A DNA stretch of 44,268 bases from Ideonella sp. A 288 (lineage in GTDB: Bacteria > Pseudomonadota > Gammaproteobacteria > Burkholderiales > Burkholderiaceae_C). The notes under the pieces were generated by a model that had not been told where the DNA came from, did not search any database, and saw only the letters and a program-made list of their open reading frames with translations. Positions 24,920 to 33,648 of the stretch are shown piece after piece. Made by a program: the position numbers and the translations under genes. Position 1 is the stretch's first letter; every line of letters starts with the position of its first letter. The stretch lies in NCBI RefSeq assembly GCF_002198735.1, contig NZ_MWLO01000107.1:1-44268 (forward strand), written 5' to 3'.

Positions 24920-27013
24920 GTGACCCCAACGGCGGTCGACACGCCCCCCGGCGTGGGTCATCCGGCGCCTGCCGCCGATCCGTTCTCCTCCCTCAACGCC
25001 GCCCAGCGCCAGGCCGTCGGCCACGGCCACGGGCCCCTGCTCGTGATCGCCGGTGCGGGCACCGGCAAGACCATGACGCTGGCCGCCCGCGTGGCGCAAC
25101 TGGTGCTGGATGGTGCCGACCCGCAGCGCCTGCTGCTGATCACCTTCTCGCGCCGCGCGGCGCACGACATGCAGCGCCGCGCCGGCCGCCTGCTGCACCA
25201 GGCGCTGGGCCTGCGCGCCACGCAGTCGCCACCGGTGCTGCCCTGGGCCGGCACCTTCCACGCCATCGGTGCGCGCCTGCTGCGCGAGTACGCGGCGCCA
25301 CTGGGCCTGTCGCCGCAGTTCACCGTGCTCGACCGCGCCGATGCCGAAGACCTGATGGGCCTGGCCAGGCAGGCCCAGGGCCTGGCCGCCACCACGCGGC
25401 GCTTCCCGCTCAAGGGCACCTGCCTGGGCATCTACTCGCGCTGCGTGAACAGCCAGTCGCCGCTGGACGAGGTGCTGCGCCAGCAGTACCCCTGGTGCGC
25501 CGACTGGTCGCGCGAGCTGCAGGGGCTGTTCCGCGCCTACGTGGCCGACAAGCTGGCCCAGCACTGCCTCGACTTCGACGACCTGCTGCTGGGCTGGGCC
25601 GGTATGCTGGCCGACCCGGCGCTGGCCGCGCACGTGGGCGCGCGCTTCGACCATGTGCTGGTCGACGAGTACCAGGACACCAACCGCGTGCAGGCCGCCA
25701 TCCTGCACGCCCTCAAGCCCGACGGCCGAGGCCTCACGGTGGTGGGCGACGATGCGCAGTCGATCTACAGCTTCCGGGCCGCCGAGGTGCGCAACATCCT
25801 CGACTTCGCCGGCCGCTTCAACCCACCGGCGCGGGTGGTGGCCCTGGAGCAGAACTACCGCTCCACCGCGCCGATCCTGGCGGCCAGCAACGCCGTCATC
25901 GCCCTCAGCGCCGAGCGCCACGCCAAAACGCTGTGGTCGGCGCGCGAGTCGTCGGCAAGGCCGCGCCTGGTCAGCGTGGTCGACGAGATGGCCCAGGCCG
26001 CCTGGGTGGCCGATGAGGTGCTGGCCCAGCGCGAAGAGGGCGTGCCGCTGCGGCAGCAGGCGGTGCTGTTCCGCACCGGCCACCATGCAGCGGCGCTGGA
26101 GCTCGAGCTGGTGCGGCGGCGCATCCCGTTCGTCAAGTACGGCGGCCTCAAGTTCCTCGAGGCCGCGCATGTGAAGGACGTGCTGTCGGTGCTGCGCTGG
26201 GCCGAGAACCCGCGCAGCCGGCTGGCGGGCTTCCGCGTCTCGCAACTGGTGCCGGGCATGGGCCCGGCGGCCGCGCGGCGCCTGCTCGACGCGATGGACG
26301 CGGCCGCCGACCCGGCCGCGGCGCTGCAGGCCTTCGCGCCGCCCGCCGCGGCGGCGGCGGACTGGTCGGCGCTCACCGCGCTGATGCGAACCTTGACTGG
26401 CGCGCTCGCCCTCTGGCCGGCCGACCTGGACGCGGCGCTGGGCTGGTACCGGCCACACCTGCAGCGGCTGCACGAGGACGACGCCGCCGTGCGCCAGGCC
26501 GATCTCGACCAGCTGCTGCGCCTGGCGACCGGCCAATCGTCGCGCGAGCGCTTCCTGACCGAGCTGACGCTCGACCCGCCCGAGGCCACCAGCGACGAAT
26601 CGGGCGTGCCGCACCGCGACGAAGACTACCTGATCCTGTCGACCATCCACTCGGCCAAGGGCCAGGAATGGTCGGCCGTCACCGTGCTGAACGTGATCGA
26701 CGGCTGCCTGCCGGCCGACCTGTCCACCGGCAGCGCGGCCGAGATCGAGGAGGAGCGCCGCCTGCTGTACGTGGCCATGACGCGCGCAAAGCACCGGCTG
26801 AACCTGATGGTGCCGCAGCGCTTCCATGTCACCCAGCAGCGCAAGCTGGGCGACCGACACCTCTACGGCGGCCTGTCGCGCTTCATCCCGCCCGCGGTGG
26901 CCGAGTTGTTCGAGGCGGTGGGGCCGGCGGCCACGCGGCCCGGGCCGGCCGCCGCCGACCTGCCCGTGCCCGCGTTCGACCTGGCCGGGCAACTGCGGGC
27001 GGCCTGGGACTGA
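24920..27013 (+). CDS. UvrD/Rep/PcrA-type ATP-dependent DNA helicase (SF1A)
   Basis: A 697-residue 3'-5' superfamily-1 helicase. Motifs in order: Q-motif LNAAQRQAV (25-33), Walker A AGAGTGKT (44-51), TFSRRAA (motif Ia), motif II DEYQDTN (about 249), VVGDDAQSIYSFR (III), QNYRST (about 310), TIHSAKGQEW (about 574) and LLYVAMTRAK (about 614). It lacks the long C-terminal Tudor-like tail of classical UvrD, ending instead in a Pro/Ala-rich segment. It starts with GTG at 24920 and has no strong ribosome-binding site. It probably works in repair or replication-fork processing; which of UvrD, Rep or PcrA it replaces is not clear. Confidence 0.93.
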   Translation: MTPTAVDTPPGVGHPAPAADPFSSLNAAQRQAVGHGHGPLLVIAGAGTGKTMTLAARVAQLVLDGADPQRLLLITFSRRAAHDMQRRAGRLLHQALGLRATQSPPVLPWAGTFHAIGARLLREYAAPLGLSPQFTVLDRADAEDLMGLARQAQGLAATTRRFPLKGTCLGIYSRCVNSQSPLDEVLRQQYPWCADWSRELQGLFRAYVADKLAQHCLDFDDLLLGWAGMLADPALAAHVGARFDHVLVDEYQDTNRVQAAILHALKPDGRGLTVVGDDAQSIYSFRAAEVRNILDFAGRFNPPARVVALEQNYRSTAPILAASNAVIALSAERHAKTLWSARESSARPRLVSVVDEMAQAAWVADEVLAQREEGVPLRQQAVLFRTGHHAAALELELVRRRIPFVKYGGLKFLEAAHVKDVLSVLRWAENPRSRLAGFRVSQLVPGMGPAAARRLLDAMDAAADPAAALQAFAPPAAAAADWSALTALMRTLTGALALWPADLDAALGWYRPHLQRLHEDDAAVRQADLDQLLRLATGQSSRERFLTELTLDPPEATSDESGVPHRDEDYLILSTIHSAKGQEWSAVTVLNVIDGCLPADLSTGSAAEIEEERRLLYVAMTRAKHRLNLMVPQRFHVTQQRKLGDRHLYGGLSRFIPPAVAELFEAVGPAATRPGPAAADLPVPAFDLAGQLRAAWD

Positions 27014-27079
27014 CCGCGCCGCTCTGCGGGCACCAGCCGCAAGCCCCCGGCCCCCACCGGGACGCGAGGGCGATCGCGG

Positions 27080-28225
27080 TCAGAGTTGCTGGCCGTTGTA
27101 CTGGCCAGACTTCAGCTCGATGGTCTGGGTACCGCCGTCCTTCACGGCACCGGTCGACTTGACCATCACGCCCTTGCCCACGATCAGCCAGGTGAGCGTG
27201 CTGGTGTTGTCGGGCAGGCTCGTCATGCGGTAGCGGCAGGTGTCGAAGCGCTTGCCGTTGGACAGCGTGATCGACTCCTTGGTCTCGAAGGTGTAGCGGT
27301 TGGAGCCGGTCGCAGACGTGCTGCCGGGCACCGGCGTGAAGATCGTCGTCGTGAACGCCTCGGTCTTGGTCAGGCTTTCGCCCACCTTCAGGGTGAACTC
27401 GGTGTTCAGCGTGGCCGGGTTGTAGACGATCTTGCTCTTCGACGAGCCCAGCGACGGGATGCCCGGCACCGAGAAGGTCTGCGTCGATTCGATGTTGCTG
27501 CCCAGCGTGCGGGTCAGGCCGTTGGTGGCCGCCTGCTCGAAGGTGCGGACTTCGGTGGTGGTGGTGACCGGGAAGCCCTCGATCGTGTTCGTGCCCGAGG
27601 TGGTGGACTTCACCTCGATGGCCGACTGGCCTTCGAACGTGCCGGGGCCGAGGATCACGCTCTGCACCGTCTGGTCGCCGGTGATGACGCCGGTGTAGGT
27701 GTACACGAGCTCGACCCTGAAGCCAGTGGGCAGGCTCGCCGCCGCCGGATCGATGCACTCGTTCAGGCTGCCGTTGACCGGCGGGTCTTCGACACAGAGA
27801 CTCGGCGACACCTGGCAGGTGTAATCCGACATCTTGCCGAAGCTCTGGATGTTGTTGCTGGTGAAGGCGCCGAGCGCATAGACCGTGCCGTCGGTGGACA
27901 CGCCGAGGTAGGTTTTGGTGCGGTCGTAGTAGCGCAGCGTGTAGGTCACGCCGCCGGACGTGAGCGACTGGTTGGCCGGCCCAGCCGGGAACAGCGCCGG
28001 GTACTGCTGCTCGGCCCAGTTGAGCAACTGGGTCACGTTGATCGTGCCGAGCACCGCCTGCGCGCGCCGACGGGCGTCAGCGCCGGGCAGTGCGGAGGGC
28101 TGGGCCGTCGCCGCGGCACTGGCCAGCGGATGGGCGGTGGGGCTGCTGTCGCCTCCGCCACAGCCGCCAAGCAGCACGGCCAGGGCCGAAGCGGCGGCGA
28201 GAGAGGTCAAACGGATCGGGTTCAT
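27080..28225 (-). CDS. Hypothetical lipoprotein
   Basis: A 381-residue exported protein. The signal peptide ends VLLGGCGGGDSS (lipobox Cys about 22), so it is probably lipid-anchored. An Ala/Pro/Ser linker (about 25-55) precedes a segment with NVTQLLNWAEQQYPALFP and YTLRYYDRTKTYLGVSTDGTVYALG (about 60-120), a motif frequent in betaproteobacterial exported proteins. The rest is Thr/Ser-rich beta structure with cysteines at about 137, 145, 158 and near 345. It has no enzyme motif. The ATG at 28223-28225 follows AGGGAA. It lies 108 bp downstream of the beta-propeller lipoprotein gene on the same strand. Function unknown. Confidence 0.85.
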   Translation of the reverse strand: MNPIRLTSLAAASALAVLLGGCGGGDSSPTAHPLASAAATAQPSALPGADARRRAQAVLGTINVTQLLNWAEQQYPALFPAGPANQSLTSGGVTYTLRYYDRTKTYLGVSTDGTVYALGAFTSNNIQSFGKMSDYTCQVSPSLCVEDPPVNGSLNECIDPAAASLPTGFRVELVYTYTGVITGDQTVQSVILGPGTFEGQSAIEVKSTTSGTNTIEGFPVTTTTEVRTFEQAATNGLTRTLGSNIESTQTFSVPGIPSLGSSKSKIVYNPATLNTEFTLKVGESLTKTEAFTTTIFTPVPGSTSATGSNRYTFETKESITLSNGKRFDTCRYRMTSLPDNTSTLTWLIVGKGVMVKSTGAVKDGGTQTIELKSGQYNGQQL

Positions 28226-28333
28226 GGGGCTTCCCTGCTGGACTGGTCGATGGATTCGATGCGCCAGCGAACCGCTCGGCGCATCGTCATCGAAGATAGC
28301 AGAGCACCCCACCCGATCGGCTGTGCCAGGCCG

Positions 28334-30439
28334 TCACCATCGCGCCGACGTCATCTGTCCTCGCGATAAATAGTACACATGGTCCTCGATCTGCAGGCTT
28401 CGGTCGGTCCACAGGTTGAAGAGGTCGCCTGGCGCGCCCGGGGCCGGCGCGATCGTCGGACGGCTGCGCAGTGTCCGCGCCTGCAGGTCGACTTCGAAGC
28501 GGTGCAGCCCGTCCGCCGGGGTGTCCTTCGGTGGCGACAACAGCCACATCGGCAGCGCGATGCGGGCGACGCCGGTGCGGATGAACAGGTTCAGCCCATG
28601 GGGCGAGCCACTGAGCGCGGTGAAGCTGCCACGCTCGCCGATCACCAGGCTGTTCAGCTCGCGCGGTCGGGCCGGGTTGGCGACGTCGAACAAGGCCACC
28701 TTGATCCCGCCCAGGATGCCTCGGTCGGACGCATCGGAGCCGACGCCCAGCAGCAGCCCGCCCGGCAGAGGGAACAGGTGGGACGAGAAGCCGGGCATCT
28801 CCAGTTCGCCGACGGTCTTGGGGTCGGTGGGGTCGGACATGTCCAGCACGTACAGCGGATCGGTCAAGCGGAAGGTGACCACGTAGCCCCGGTCGCCCAG
28901 CAGCCTCACGCCGTGCACCTGTTCGCCGGCCTTGCCCAGCAGGGCCGGCCGCTGTGCGTTCGGCAGCTTGCCGACGATCTGCAGGCTGCGATCGGACGCC
29001 CGCTCGCGCAGCACGCTGAGCGTGGCCGGCGATGGCGGGCCGGGGTCGGGCGCGGCGGTGGTTCCCGGTGCGCCGCCCCCTCCGAACGCGGCCAGCATGA
29101 ACCACCCGGTCTCGCCGGTGAAGCTGAGCACGCGCAGGTCACCGTTCCATTCGCTCATGCGATAGGACTTGAGGGAGGGGTCCCAGCCGAGGTGACCCTC
29201 GACCTCGCCGGAGCCGCGGTAGTCGATGGCCTGCGGGCCGATGGCGAACTTGTGGATGTCGGTGGTGGTGCGCGGGTCGTAGCGGATCAGCCCGTTCACC
29301 GCCACCGGCTGCTCGTACTGGGTGGTGGCCAGGTAGAGCGACTGCGTCGACATGTACACCGCCTCGGTGCCGCCCAGGAAGCATCGGCTGGTGCGCGCCA
29401 TCGTCGGCGACCGCAGGTCGAACACCGTGACGGTGGTGACGGTGACACCCAGCGAGGCGTTCCTGGGCTGCACCAGGCAGTCGGTCTCGGTCACCAGCGG
29501 CTGCGGTGGCGCCGTGCCGATGCGCACTTTCGGCAGCAGGTCGGCGGACCGCAGCGAGTCCAGGGCCGCCTCGCGCTCGGCCGCGGTGGCCGTCAGCGGC
29601 AGGACCTCGTAGGGCACCAGCGGGGCATGCTGCGTGACGACCATCAGCGAATCGCCGATCTGGCGGCTGCCGACCAGCCAGCCATCGATCAGCACCCGCT
29701 GCGCCAGCGAGGGCCGGGCCGGATCGGCCAGGTCGAACAGGTCGAGCCGGACGCGTGAACTGACTTCGCCCGGTGGCGGCAGGTTCTCGGCCGTCAGCAC
29801 GCAGTCGGCGGCCGGGTTGCCGTAGCAGCCCAGGGCATAGGCCCGGAACAGGGCGCCGAGCACGACCAGGCGGCGGGCGCCCTCGGCCAGCAGCAGGCCC
29901 TGGGTCGTCGAACTGAGGTCGCCCTCCAGCGGCAGGCGCAGGCTGGACACGGCTTCCAGCGATCCGTCGGCACGGCGTCGGTGCACCTTCAGCTGGGTCG
30001 GGTCCTGCCCTGCCGGCGCCGGCGTGAAGACGTCGAGCGTGTACAGGTGGGTGCCATCGCTCTTGATGAAGTCGTCTTCCTCGACCCCCTGCTCCTGCAG
30101 GGTGGTGCCCGAGCGCTCCGGGGCGGCCGCATCGGCGAGGGGCGCGCCAGCGGGGGGCGCACCGGCGACCGAGGTCACCACGCCCGGCACGCCCGACACG
30201 CCAAACAGCAGCGACAGGTCGGCCTGGGGATGCGCCAGCCGGGCATCGCGGCGGGCGCGCAGCTTGGTCTTGACCTGCGCCAGCCATTCACCGGGCTGGG
30301 AGGCCTGCAGCGCCTGGGCGGTGGGGACCGTGGGCCCGGGCGCGGGGGTCGACGACTCGCCACCGCCACAGCCCACCAGCCCCCACACGGCGCCGGCCAG
30401 CACCAGGCACCGGCCGCGATTGCCTACATTCGGCGTCAT
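28334..30439 (-). CDS. Beta-propeller domain lipoprotein
   Basis: A 701-residue exported protein. The lipobox LVGC (Cys about 24) follows a short hydrophobic stretch, then a Pro/Thr linker. The large domain fits the secreted beta-propeller family: it begins QEQGVEEDDFIKSDGTHLYTLD (about residues 113-134) and continues with repeated strands such as RLVVLGALFRAYALG, VRLDLFDLADPARPSLAQ, YVLDMSDPTDPKTVGELEMPG and FDVANPARPRELNSLV. Such proteins are surface or periplasmic, with unknown partners. ATG at 30437-30439 with AAGGAGG at ideal distance. It is divergent from the DUF6502 gene; the inverted repeat at 30469-30485 lies between them. Confidence 0.9.
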   Translation of the reverse strand: MTPNVGNRGRCLVLAGAVWGLVGCGGGESSTPAPGPTVPTAQALQASQPGEWLAQVKTKLRARRDARLAHPQADLSLLFGVSGVPGVVTSVAGAPPAGAPLADAAAPERSGTTLQEQGVEEDDFIKSDGTHLYTLDVFTPAPAGQDPTQLKVHRRRADGSLEAVSSLRLPLEGDLSSTTQGLLLAEGARRLVVLGALFRAYALGCYGNPAADCVLTAENLPPPGEVSSRVRLDLFDLADPARPSLAQRVLIDGWLVGSRQIGDSLMVVTQHAPLVPYEVLPLTATAAEREAALDSLRSADLLPKVRIGTAPPQPLVTETDCLVQPRNASLGVTVTTVTVFDLRSPTMARTSRCFLGGTEAVYMSTQSLYLATTQYEQPVAVNGLIRYDPRTTTDIHKFAIGPQAIDYRGSGEVEGHLGWDPSLKSYRMSEWNGDLRVLSFTGETGWFMLAAFGGGGAPGTTAAPDPGPPSPATLSVLRERASDRSLQIVGKLPNAQRPALLGKAGEQVHGVRLLGDRGYVVTFRLTDPLYVLDMSDPTDPKTVGELEMPGFSSHLFPLPGGLLLGVGSDASDRGILGGIKVALFDVANPARPRELNSLVIGERGSFTALSGSPHGLNLFIRTGVARIALPMWLLSPPKDTPADGLHRFEVDLQARTLRSRPTIAPAPGAPGDLFNLWTDRSLQIEDHVYYLSRGQMTSARW

Positions 30440-30468
30440 GACGCCCTCCTTGTGTTTCGATTCAATGC

Positions 30469-30485
30469 GTGGGAAAATATCCCAC
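30469..30485. promoter_or_regulatory. Inverted repeat GTGGGA-N5-TCCCAC, probable shared operator
   Basis: Perfect 6-bp arms around AAATA, centred in the 75-bp space between two divergent genes and thus overlapping both promoters. The AT-rich centre stands out from the GC-rich surroundings. A dimeric repressor binding here would control both directions at once. No regulator gene with a recognisable helix-turn-helix is adjacent. Confidence 0.55.
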
Positions 30486-30514
30486 ACGTCGACAGACCCG
30501 TCAAGCCCCGCCGC

Positions 30515-31321
30515 ATGAGTGCCCATTCCGCCACCGTCCTGCACGCCGTGCTCGGCGTGCTGAAGCCCGCGGTGCGGCTGCTGCTGCGGCACGGCATCAC
30601 CTACCCTGCATTCGCCACGGCACTGAAGCGCGTGTTCCTCGACGCGGCGCAGGCCGAACTGGCCAGCCGCGGCATGCCGGCCACCGACAGCGCGATCACC
30701 CTGCTGTGCGGCGTGCACCGGCGCGACGTGCGCACGCTGACGCGCGGCTCCGAGCGCGCCGCGTCACCGGCGCGCGAGCCGCTGAGCCTGGCCACCCAGG
30801 TGGTGGCGCGCTGGTTGCACGAGCCCGGTTTCGTCGAGCCCGACGGCCTGCCCCGGCCGCTGCCACGCAGCGGCGATGGCGCCAGCTTCGACGACCTCGT
30901 CGCCGCCCTCAGCCGCGACGTGCGCCCCCGTGCGGTGCTCGACGAACTCAAGCGCCTGGGCGTGGTCACCGAGGACGAGTCCACCGTCACGCTGCGGCCC
31001 GGCGGTTTCGCGCCGCGCCAGGGCTTCGACGAGATGGCCACGCTGTTCGCCGACAACCTGCACGACCACCTGGCCGCGGCCGCCGCCAACCTGCAGGGCG
31101 ATCGCAACTTCCTCGAGCAGTCGGTGTTCGTCGATCAGATCACCGAGGCCTCGGCGGCGCGGCTGCACACGGTGTCGGCGCAGGCCTGGCAGCAGGCCTT
31201 CCAGACGCTGATGGGCGAGGCCCAGCGGCGTTTCGACACCGATGCCGCCGAGGCCCCGCCCGACGAGCGACGCCACCGGGCGCGCGTCGGCATCTACTTC
31301 TTCAGCGACAGGGAGTCCTGA
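30515..31321 (+). CDS. DUF6502 family protein
   Basis: A 268-residue protein that I match to the DUF6502 family by LKPAVRLLLRHGITYPAFA, LKRVFLDAAQAEL, TDSAITLLCGVHRRDVRTLT and SLATQVVARW. No signal peptide or TM is seen, so it is probably cytoplasmic. The N-terminal part (about residues 10-100) looks like a helical winged-helix-type fold: the segment with GVHRRDVRTLTRG resembles a recognition helix plus wing, so DNA binding is conceivable. The ATG at 30515 lies 30 bp after the shared inverted repeat. A lipoprotein gene follows after 3 bp. Biochemical function is not known. Confidence 0.85.
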   Translation: MSAHSATVLHAVLGVLKPAVRLLLRHGITYPAFATALKRVFLDAAQAELASRGMPATDSAITLLCGVHRRDVRTLTRGSERAASPAREPLSLATQVVARWLHEPGFVEPDGLPRPLPRSGDGASFDDLVAALSRDVRPRAVLDELKRLGVVTEDESTVTLRPGGFAPRQGFDEMATLFADNLHDHLAAAAANLQGDRNFLEQSVFVDQITEASAARLHTVSAQAWQQAFQTLMGEAQRRFDTDAAEAPPDERRHRARVGIYFFSDRES

Positions 31322-31324
31322 GCC

Positions 31325-31900
31325 GTGAACCGTCCCCCGTTCCGCCGTTCCTCCACGCCCAGGCTGGCCCTCGTGATGGCCGCGCTGGCGGCCTGCCTGT
31401 CGGGCTGCGGGCCGGGCACCGGCGGCACCGGCACCGGCGAATCGCCTGCAGACCTGGCGGTGTTCGGCGCCAGCTCGGTCAACCTGTGCACCGCCGCGTT
31501 CGCGGATCAACTGGCCTGCGGCGCCCTGCAACCCGGCACGGCCGACTCGCCGGTGGGCGACGGCACGCGCACGGTCGTCTACGCCGACACCTCGCGGGCC
31601 AACGCGGTCGAGGTCGACCTGCGGGGCCAGACGCTGCGGCTGCGTGAGCGCTGCCAGGGCCTCGACTTCGTCGGCCAGTGGGGTGTGGCCGCCCCCAACG
31701 ATGCGCGCTTCTTCGGCAGCTACAGCGCCCCCGGCTCGGCCGAGCGGGTGCTCGCCAGCCTGACGGTGCAGGCCGTGCCGGGCGGTGACGGTGCCCAGTT
31801 GTCGGTGCTGCTGCGCGACCTGGCCGGACGCACCGTGCTGGGCCCGCTGACGCTGCAGCGCATCACCGGGCCGCTGTCGATGCCGACGGACTGCCCCTGA
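31325..31900 (+). CDS. Hypothetical lipoprotein in DUF6502 operon
   Basis: A 191-residue exported protein with basic N-terminus, hydrophobic core and lipobox LSGC (Cys about 28), then a Gly/Thr linker. The mature part has cysteines in VNLCTAAF and QLACGAL, a further one in RERCQGLDF, and one near the end in MPTDCP, fitting two disulfides. It starts with GTG three bases after the DUF6502 stop, with AGGGAG inside the end of that gene, so the two are co-translated. I do not recognise a domain. Confidence 0.8.
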   Translation: MNRPPFRRSSTPRLALVMAALAACLSGCGPGTGGTGTGESPADLAVFGASSVNLCTAAFADQLACGALQPGTADSPVGDGTRTVVYADTSRANAVEVDLRGQTLRLRERCQGLDFVGQWGVAAPNDARFFGSYSAPGSAERVLASLTVQAVPGGDGAQLSVLLRDLAGRTVLGPLTLQRITGPLSMPTDCP

Positions 31901-31915
31901 AGCCCGGGCACGGCC

Positions 31916-31948
31916 GACGCCGGACGGGACGACCACCCGGCCGGCGTC
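31916..31948. terminator. Long hairpin between convergent genes
   Basis: GACGCCGG-A-CGGG (31916-31928) pairs with CCCG-G-CCGGCGTC (31936-31948): 13 positions with one mismatch and a 7-nt loop. It lies 15 bp after the lipoprotein stop and 15 bp before the convergent EamA stop, so it probably terminates both. Confidence 0.6.
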
Positions 31949-31963
31949 AGGTGACGGTGCCGC

Positions 31964-32908
31964 TCAGCCGCGCCGGGTGCCCAGCCAGGTGCCGCCGAGC
32001 ACGGCCGCCAGGCCCACGCCGTGCCACACGGTGAGGGCCTCGCCCAGCAGCAGCACCGAGAACGCCACCCCGAAGATCGGCACCCAGTACACGTACAGCG
32101 AGACGTGCGCCACGCCCAGCACCGACAGTGCCCGGTTCCACACCAGCGCACCTGCCGCCGTGGCCAGCAAGCCCGAGGCCACCAGCATCGCCACCAGGCC
32201 GGGCGTCACGGTGGCGCCGGGCAGCACCAGCGGATCGCCCGCCACCAGCACATGCAAGGCCAGCAGCAGCGTGCCGGCCAGGTTGACGGCCCAGCTCACC
32301 GTGCCCGAGTCGAGCCCGCCCGCGCGGCGGTCGGCCAGCCGCTGCACCATCACGCCGCCGGCCACCCAGGTGGCCACCGCGCCCAGCACCAGCAGGTCGC
32401 CCAGGCCGCCGGAGCCCAGCAGGGCGCCGGGCCGGTTCAGGATCACCAGCGCCACGCCGCCGAAGCCCAGCGCCACGCCGGCCAGGCGCAGCCCGGTCAC
32501 CGGCACGCGCAGCGTCAGGGCCGCCAGCAGCGACGACAGCAACGGGTTCAGCGCCATGATCAGCGCGGCGTTGGAAGCTGTCGTGCGCCGCATGCCCTGC
32601 ATCAGGAACACCTGGTTGGCATAGACCATCACCGCCCCGCACAGGGCCAGCATCGCCCACTGCCGCGCCTCGAGCCGCGGCCAACGCCGCGCCGCCGTCC
32701 AGGTGACGGCCGACAGCAGCGCGCAGGCCGCGAGCATGCGCCACAGCGACGTGCCCATCGGCCCGAACACCGGCAGCAGCAGCTTCATCACCGGCAGGTT
32801 CAGGCCCCAGGCGGCCATGGTGGCCAGCAGCAGGCCGCGCGGGCCCACCGGCCCGACGCGGAAGGACCGTGTGATCACAGGCGGGCCCGACGGCCCGGGC
32901 TCGTTCAT
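31964..32908 (-). CDS. EamA/DMT family transporter
   Basis: A 314-residue inner-membrane protein with about ten TM helices in two EamA repeats (about residues 27-155 and 165-305). Characteristic segments are MAAWGLNLPVMKLLLP, NQVFLMQGMRRTTASNAALIM at the end of the first repeat, and ALVWNRALSVLGVAHVSLY in the second. Members export metabolites or amino acids. The ATG at 32906-32908 is chosen because the homologous region starts there; a longer frame runs into the dgoA region. It lies 70 bp downstream of dgoA on the same strand and could be co-transcribed; a role in galactonate metabolism is not supported by sequence. Confidence 0.9.
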   Translation of the reverse strand: MNEPGPSGPPVITRSFRVGPVGPRGLLLATMAAWGLNLPVMKLLLPVFGPMGTSLWRMLAACALLSAVTWTAARRWPRLEARQWAMLALCGAVMVYANQVFLMQGMRRTTASNAALIMALNPLLSSLLAALTLRVPVTGLRLAGVALGFGGVALVILNRPGALLGSGGLGDLLVLGAVATWVAGGVMVQRLADRRAGGLDSGTVSWAVNLAGTLLLALHVLVAGDPLVLPGATVTPGLVAMLVASGLLATAAGALVWNRALSVLGVAHVSLYVYWVPIFGVAFSVLLLGEALTVWHGVGLAAVLGGTWLGTRRG

Positions 32909-32978
32909 CGGCACCGCCTCAGGGCGGCCTTGCCGGGCACACGGCGCGCACGGGCGCCAACGGGTGGCTTGTCGGGGC

Positions 32979-33611
32979 TCATGCGCCGCGCCAGGCCGCG
33001 GCCAATCGGCTTGCCCTCGCCCCGACCTCGGCCGGCGCGTCGCCGGGCCGGTACAGCGTGGAGCCGATGCCGGCGCCGGAGGCCCCGGCGGCGCGCCAGG
33101 CCGGCAGTTGCTCGGCGCCGACACCCCCCACCGGCAGCAGCGGCACGCCGTCGGGCAGCACCGCGCGCAGCGCCTGCAGCACGGCCGGCGACAGCATCTC
33201 GGCCGGGAAGAGCTTGAGCCCGGTGGCCCCGGCGGCCAGCGCCGCAAAGGCTTCGGTGGGCGTGGCCACGCCGGGCAGGCAGACCATGCCCAGGCGCACG
33301 GCCTCGGCGATCACCGCGGCATCGGTGTGCGGCGAGACCACCAGCCGGCCACCGGCAGCATGCACCTCGCGCACCTGGGCCGGCTGCAGCACGGTGCCGG
33401 CGCCCACCAGCGCGGCCGGATGGGCCTGGGCCAGCGCCGCGATGCTGTCCAGCGGGTGCGGCGAATTGAGCGGCACCTCCAGCATCGACCAGCCGGCCGC
33501 CACCAGCGCCCGGCCCACCGGCAGCGCCTCGGGCGGCGTCAGGCCACGCAGGATGGCCACCAGCGGCAGCACCTGCAGGGCGACCTCGAGGCGATCGCGG
33601 GGGGTGGTCAT
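32979..33611 (-). CDS. dgoA: 2-dehydro-3-deoxy-6-phosphogalactonate aldolase
   Basis: A 210-residue class I aldolase of the KDPG/KDPGal family, splitting 2-dehydro-3-deoxy-6-phosphogalactonate into pyruvate and glyceraldehyde 3-phosphate in the De Ley-Doudoroff pathway. Motifs: LVAILRGL (about 17-24), Glu45 in [17 protein letters not shown] (69-75) and the Schiff-base Lys133 in [17 protein letters not shown] is the KDPGal rather than the KDPG version, and the adjacent kinase supports this. It starts 37 bp after the dgoK stop. Confidence 0.93.
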   Translation of the reverse strand: MTTPRDRLEVALQVLPLVAILRGLTPPEALPVGRALVAAGWSMLEVPLNSPHPLDSIAALAQAHPAALVGAGTVLQPAQVREVHAAGGRLVVSPHTDAAVIAEAVRLGMVCLPGVATPTEAFAALAAGATGLKLFPAEMLSPAVLQALRAVLPDGVPLLPVGGVGAEQLPAWRAAGASGAGIGSTLYRPGDAPAEVGARASRLAAAWRGA

Positions 33612-33648
33612 CGGGCCATTGTCGCGGCGCCGGTGCGGCGCACGGCGC

